Source: an uncultured Saprospiraceae bacterium (GTDB taxonomy: Bacteria > Bacteroidota > Bacteroidia > Chitinophagales > Saprospiraceae). Taken from it: a stretch of DNA of 5,332 nucleotides. The stretch covers positions 1 through 5,332 of the forward strand of contig CAKZLT010000451.1 of assembly GCA_937127195.1 (NCBI GenBank). The letters run 5' to 3'. The notes below the pieces were generated by a model. The model saw only the letters and a program-made list of their open reading frames with translations, was not told the DNA's origin and did not search any database. How positions within the stretch are numbered: position 1 is the first letter of the stretch; each line of letters starts with the position of its first letter. The position numbers were made by a program, and so were the translations under genes. Positions 4,555 through 5,332 of the stretch are shown piece after piece.

Positions 4555-5217
4555 CTATTTTACCACTTTAAATTCCGTTGTTTCCTTAGTTTCATTAACA
4601 GAAATCTCAATTGTATATTCTCCTTTTTTTAGATAACGTTTACCGTTATCTGCCTTTTTAACTTCGATTTTTTTATCATCAGAACTCAATGCCTTTTCAT
4701 ACTTTGAATTATTTTTATCAATCGTCAAATCATAATCCACATAATTCAAACCTTGAACCGCATCCACTTTGATTTCTTTAAGTACAATATCATTATAAAT
4801 AACCTTAATAGTCGCTTTATTCGCATTTTTACTATAAAAAGGAATAGTACGCTTAGGCTCGTAAGGCTTCGAATAAACATTTCGGATACTTCCCCAAGAA
4901 CTGCGATAATTAGCTTTTTTGACTTTAAAAACAGTTAATTCTCTAGCCAATAATTCATCTGTTATTTGTTGAAGATGTTCTACATTTGCAATATAAATCG
5001 AACGTCCGTGCGTCCCGACAATTAAGTCATTATCACGCGGATGAATAACCAAATCATGTACCGAAACGGCAGGCAAATTATTAGTCATTGCCATAAAAGT
5101 AACGCCTTTATTAATCGAAACATATAAACCGTGGTCAGTTCCAATGTATAAAATATTTGAGTTTTTAGGGTCTTTTGATTGTTGAAGGAGTATAAAACCC
5201 TCGAACAAACTATTCAA
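4555..5217 (-). pseudogene. C-terminal remnant of a large BNR/VPS10-type repeat protein
   Basis: The 220-codon frame matches the end of the WD40/YVTN/BNR-like (VPS10, sortilin-like) exported proteins of Bacteroidota, which are usually around 1000 residues. Residues 15-78 show the last repeat units (DPKNSNILYIGTDHGLYVS, then SVHDLVIHPRDNDLIVGTHG and RSIYIANVEHL). Residues 98-220 form the linker and a beta-rich C-terminal domain ending TTEFKVVK. No T9SS-type sorting tail is evident. The frame has no ATG at its beginning: the first codon is TTG, directly preceded by in-frame TAA, and the similarity to the family appears to stop near residue 14. The N-terminal three quarters, including the signal peptide, are missing, and a plus-strand gene starts 25 bases away. 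This is best read as a truncated, probably non-functional remnant; expression from the TTG or an internal ATG is possible but unsupported. Confidence 0.8.
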
Positions 5218-5242
5218 TTATATTTATTCCAATACGATTTTA

Positions 5243-5332
5243 ATGATGAAAATTATAAATAATTCAATAAAGAAACTTCCTATTTACTTTACTAGTTTAC
5301 TAATTTTTGGACTTTTGTGTTCTTCGGGTTGT
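5243..5332 (+). CDS. Putative lipoprotein, N-terminus only (partial)
   Basis: The frame is open for 30 codons from the ATG at 5243 (a second ATG follows at once at 5246) to the right edge. It reads MMKIINNSIKKL, then a hydrophobic core PIYFTSLLIFGLL, then CSSGC. Lysines, a hydrophobic helix and a cysteine after SSG are the layout of a type II signal peptide, so the product is probably an exported lipoprotein anchored at Cys30. The -3 position is Ser rather than the usual Leu, so a lipobox call is likely but not certain. Nothing of the mature protein is visible. It is divergent from the truncated BNR gene and only 25 bases from its first codon, so its promoter must lie inside that remnant. No strong promoter or ribosome binding site is seen; TATATTTA at 5219-5226 is one base off the Bacteroidota -7 motif TAnnTTTG but lacks a matching upstream box. 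Confidence 0.65.
   Translation, partial: MMKIINNSIKKLPIYFTSLLIFGLLCSSGC

Noticed and set aside
4753..4938. Plus-strand open frame of 61 codons
   Set aside because: Antisense shadow of the BNR-protein remnant, whose translation clearly matches a known family.

Overview
The window is AT-rich (about one third G+C by eye) and reads as a chromosomal piece of a Bacteroidota species, most likely a Flavobacterium-like member of the Flavobacteriaceae. The protein families (arsenosugar-type radical SAM enzyme with its CMD-family partner, GAF-SpoIIE phosphatase, VPS10/BNR repeat protein), the A-rich translation leaders without strong Shine-Dalgarno sites, and the small intergenic palindromes all fit that group. 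This assignment is inferred from gene content, not from a marker gene.

Layout: nearly everything is on the minus strand. Positions 1-642 hold the N-terminal 214 residues of a GAF-containing SpoIIE/PP2C phosphatase that runs off the left edge. Positions 643-925 are intergenic and carry two minus-strand terminator-like hairpins that close the next operon. Positions 926-2441 hold a two-gene arsenosugar-type operon, a CMD/AhpD-like protein (2097-2441) followed by the radical SAM protein ArsS (926-1996). The roughly 100 bases between them are filled by an inverted array of degenerate 7-base repeats. Positions 2637-3966 hold two co-directional genes of unknown function, 28 bases apart.

Positions 3967-4554 have no intact gene but are the most structured part. 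A 264-base MITE-like element (4160-4423) has 25-base terminal inverted repeats (23/25 matching) and a perfect 8-base flanking duplication. Inside it six small hairpins are laid out with near mirror symmetry, and two of them carry compensatory base-pair changes between the arms. A third sequence resembling the terminal repeat lies at 4531-4553, in a hairpin next to the stop codon of the following gene. A small decayed ORF remnant (4016-4154) abuts the left end of the element.

Positions 4555-5217 are the C-terminal remnant of a large BNR/VPS10-type repeat protein, with no ATG start and an in-frame stop immediately upstream. At 5243 a plus-strand gene begins with a lipoprotein-like signal peptide and continues past the right edge. 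The 3967-5242 stretch therefore looks like a rearrangement-prone junction with an insertion, a truncated gene and a decayed ORF. The ars-type operon and the phosphatase look intact as far as they can be seen.
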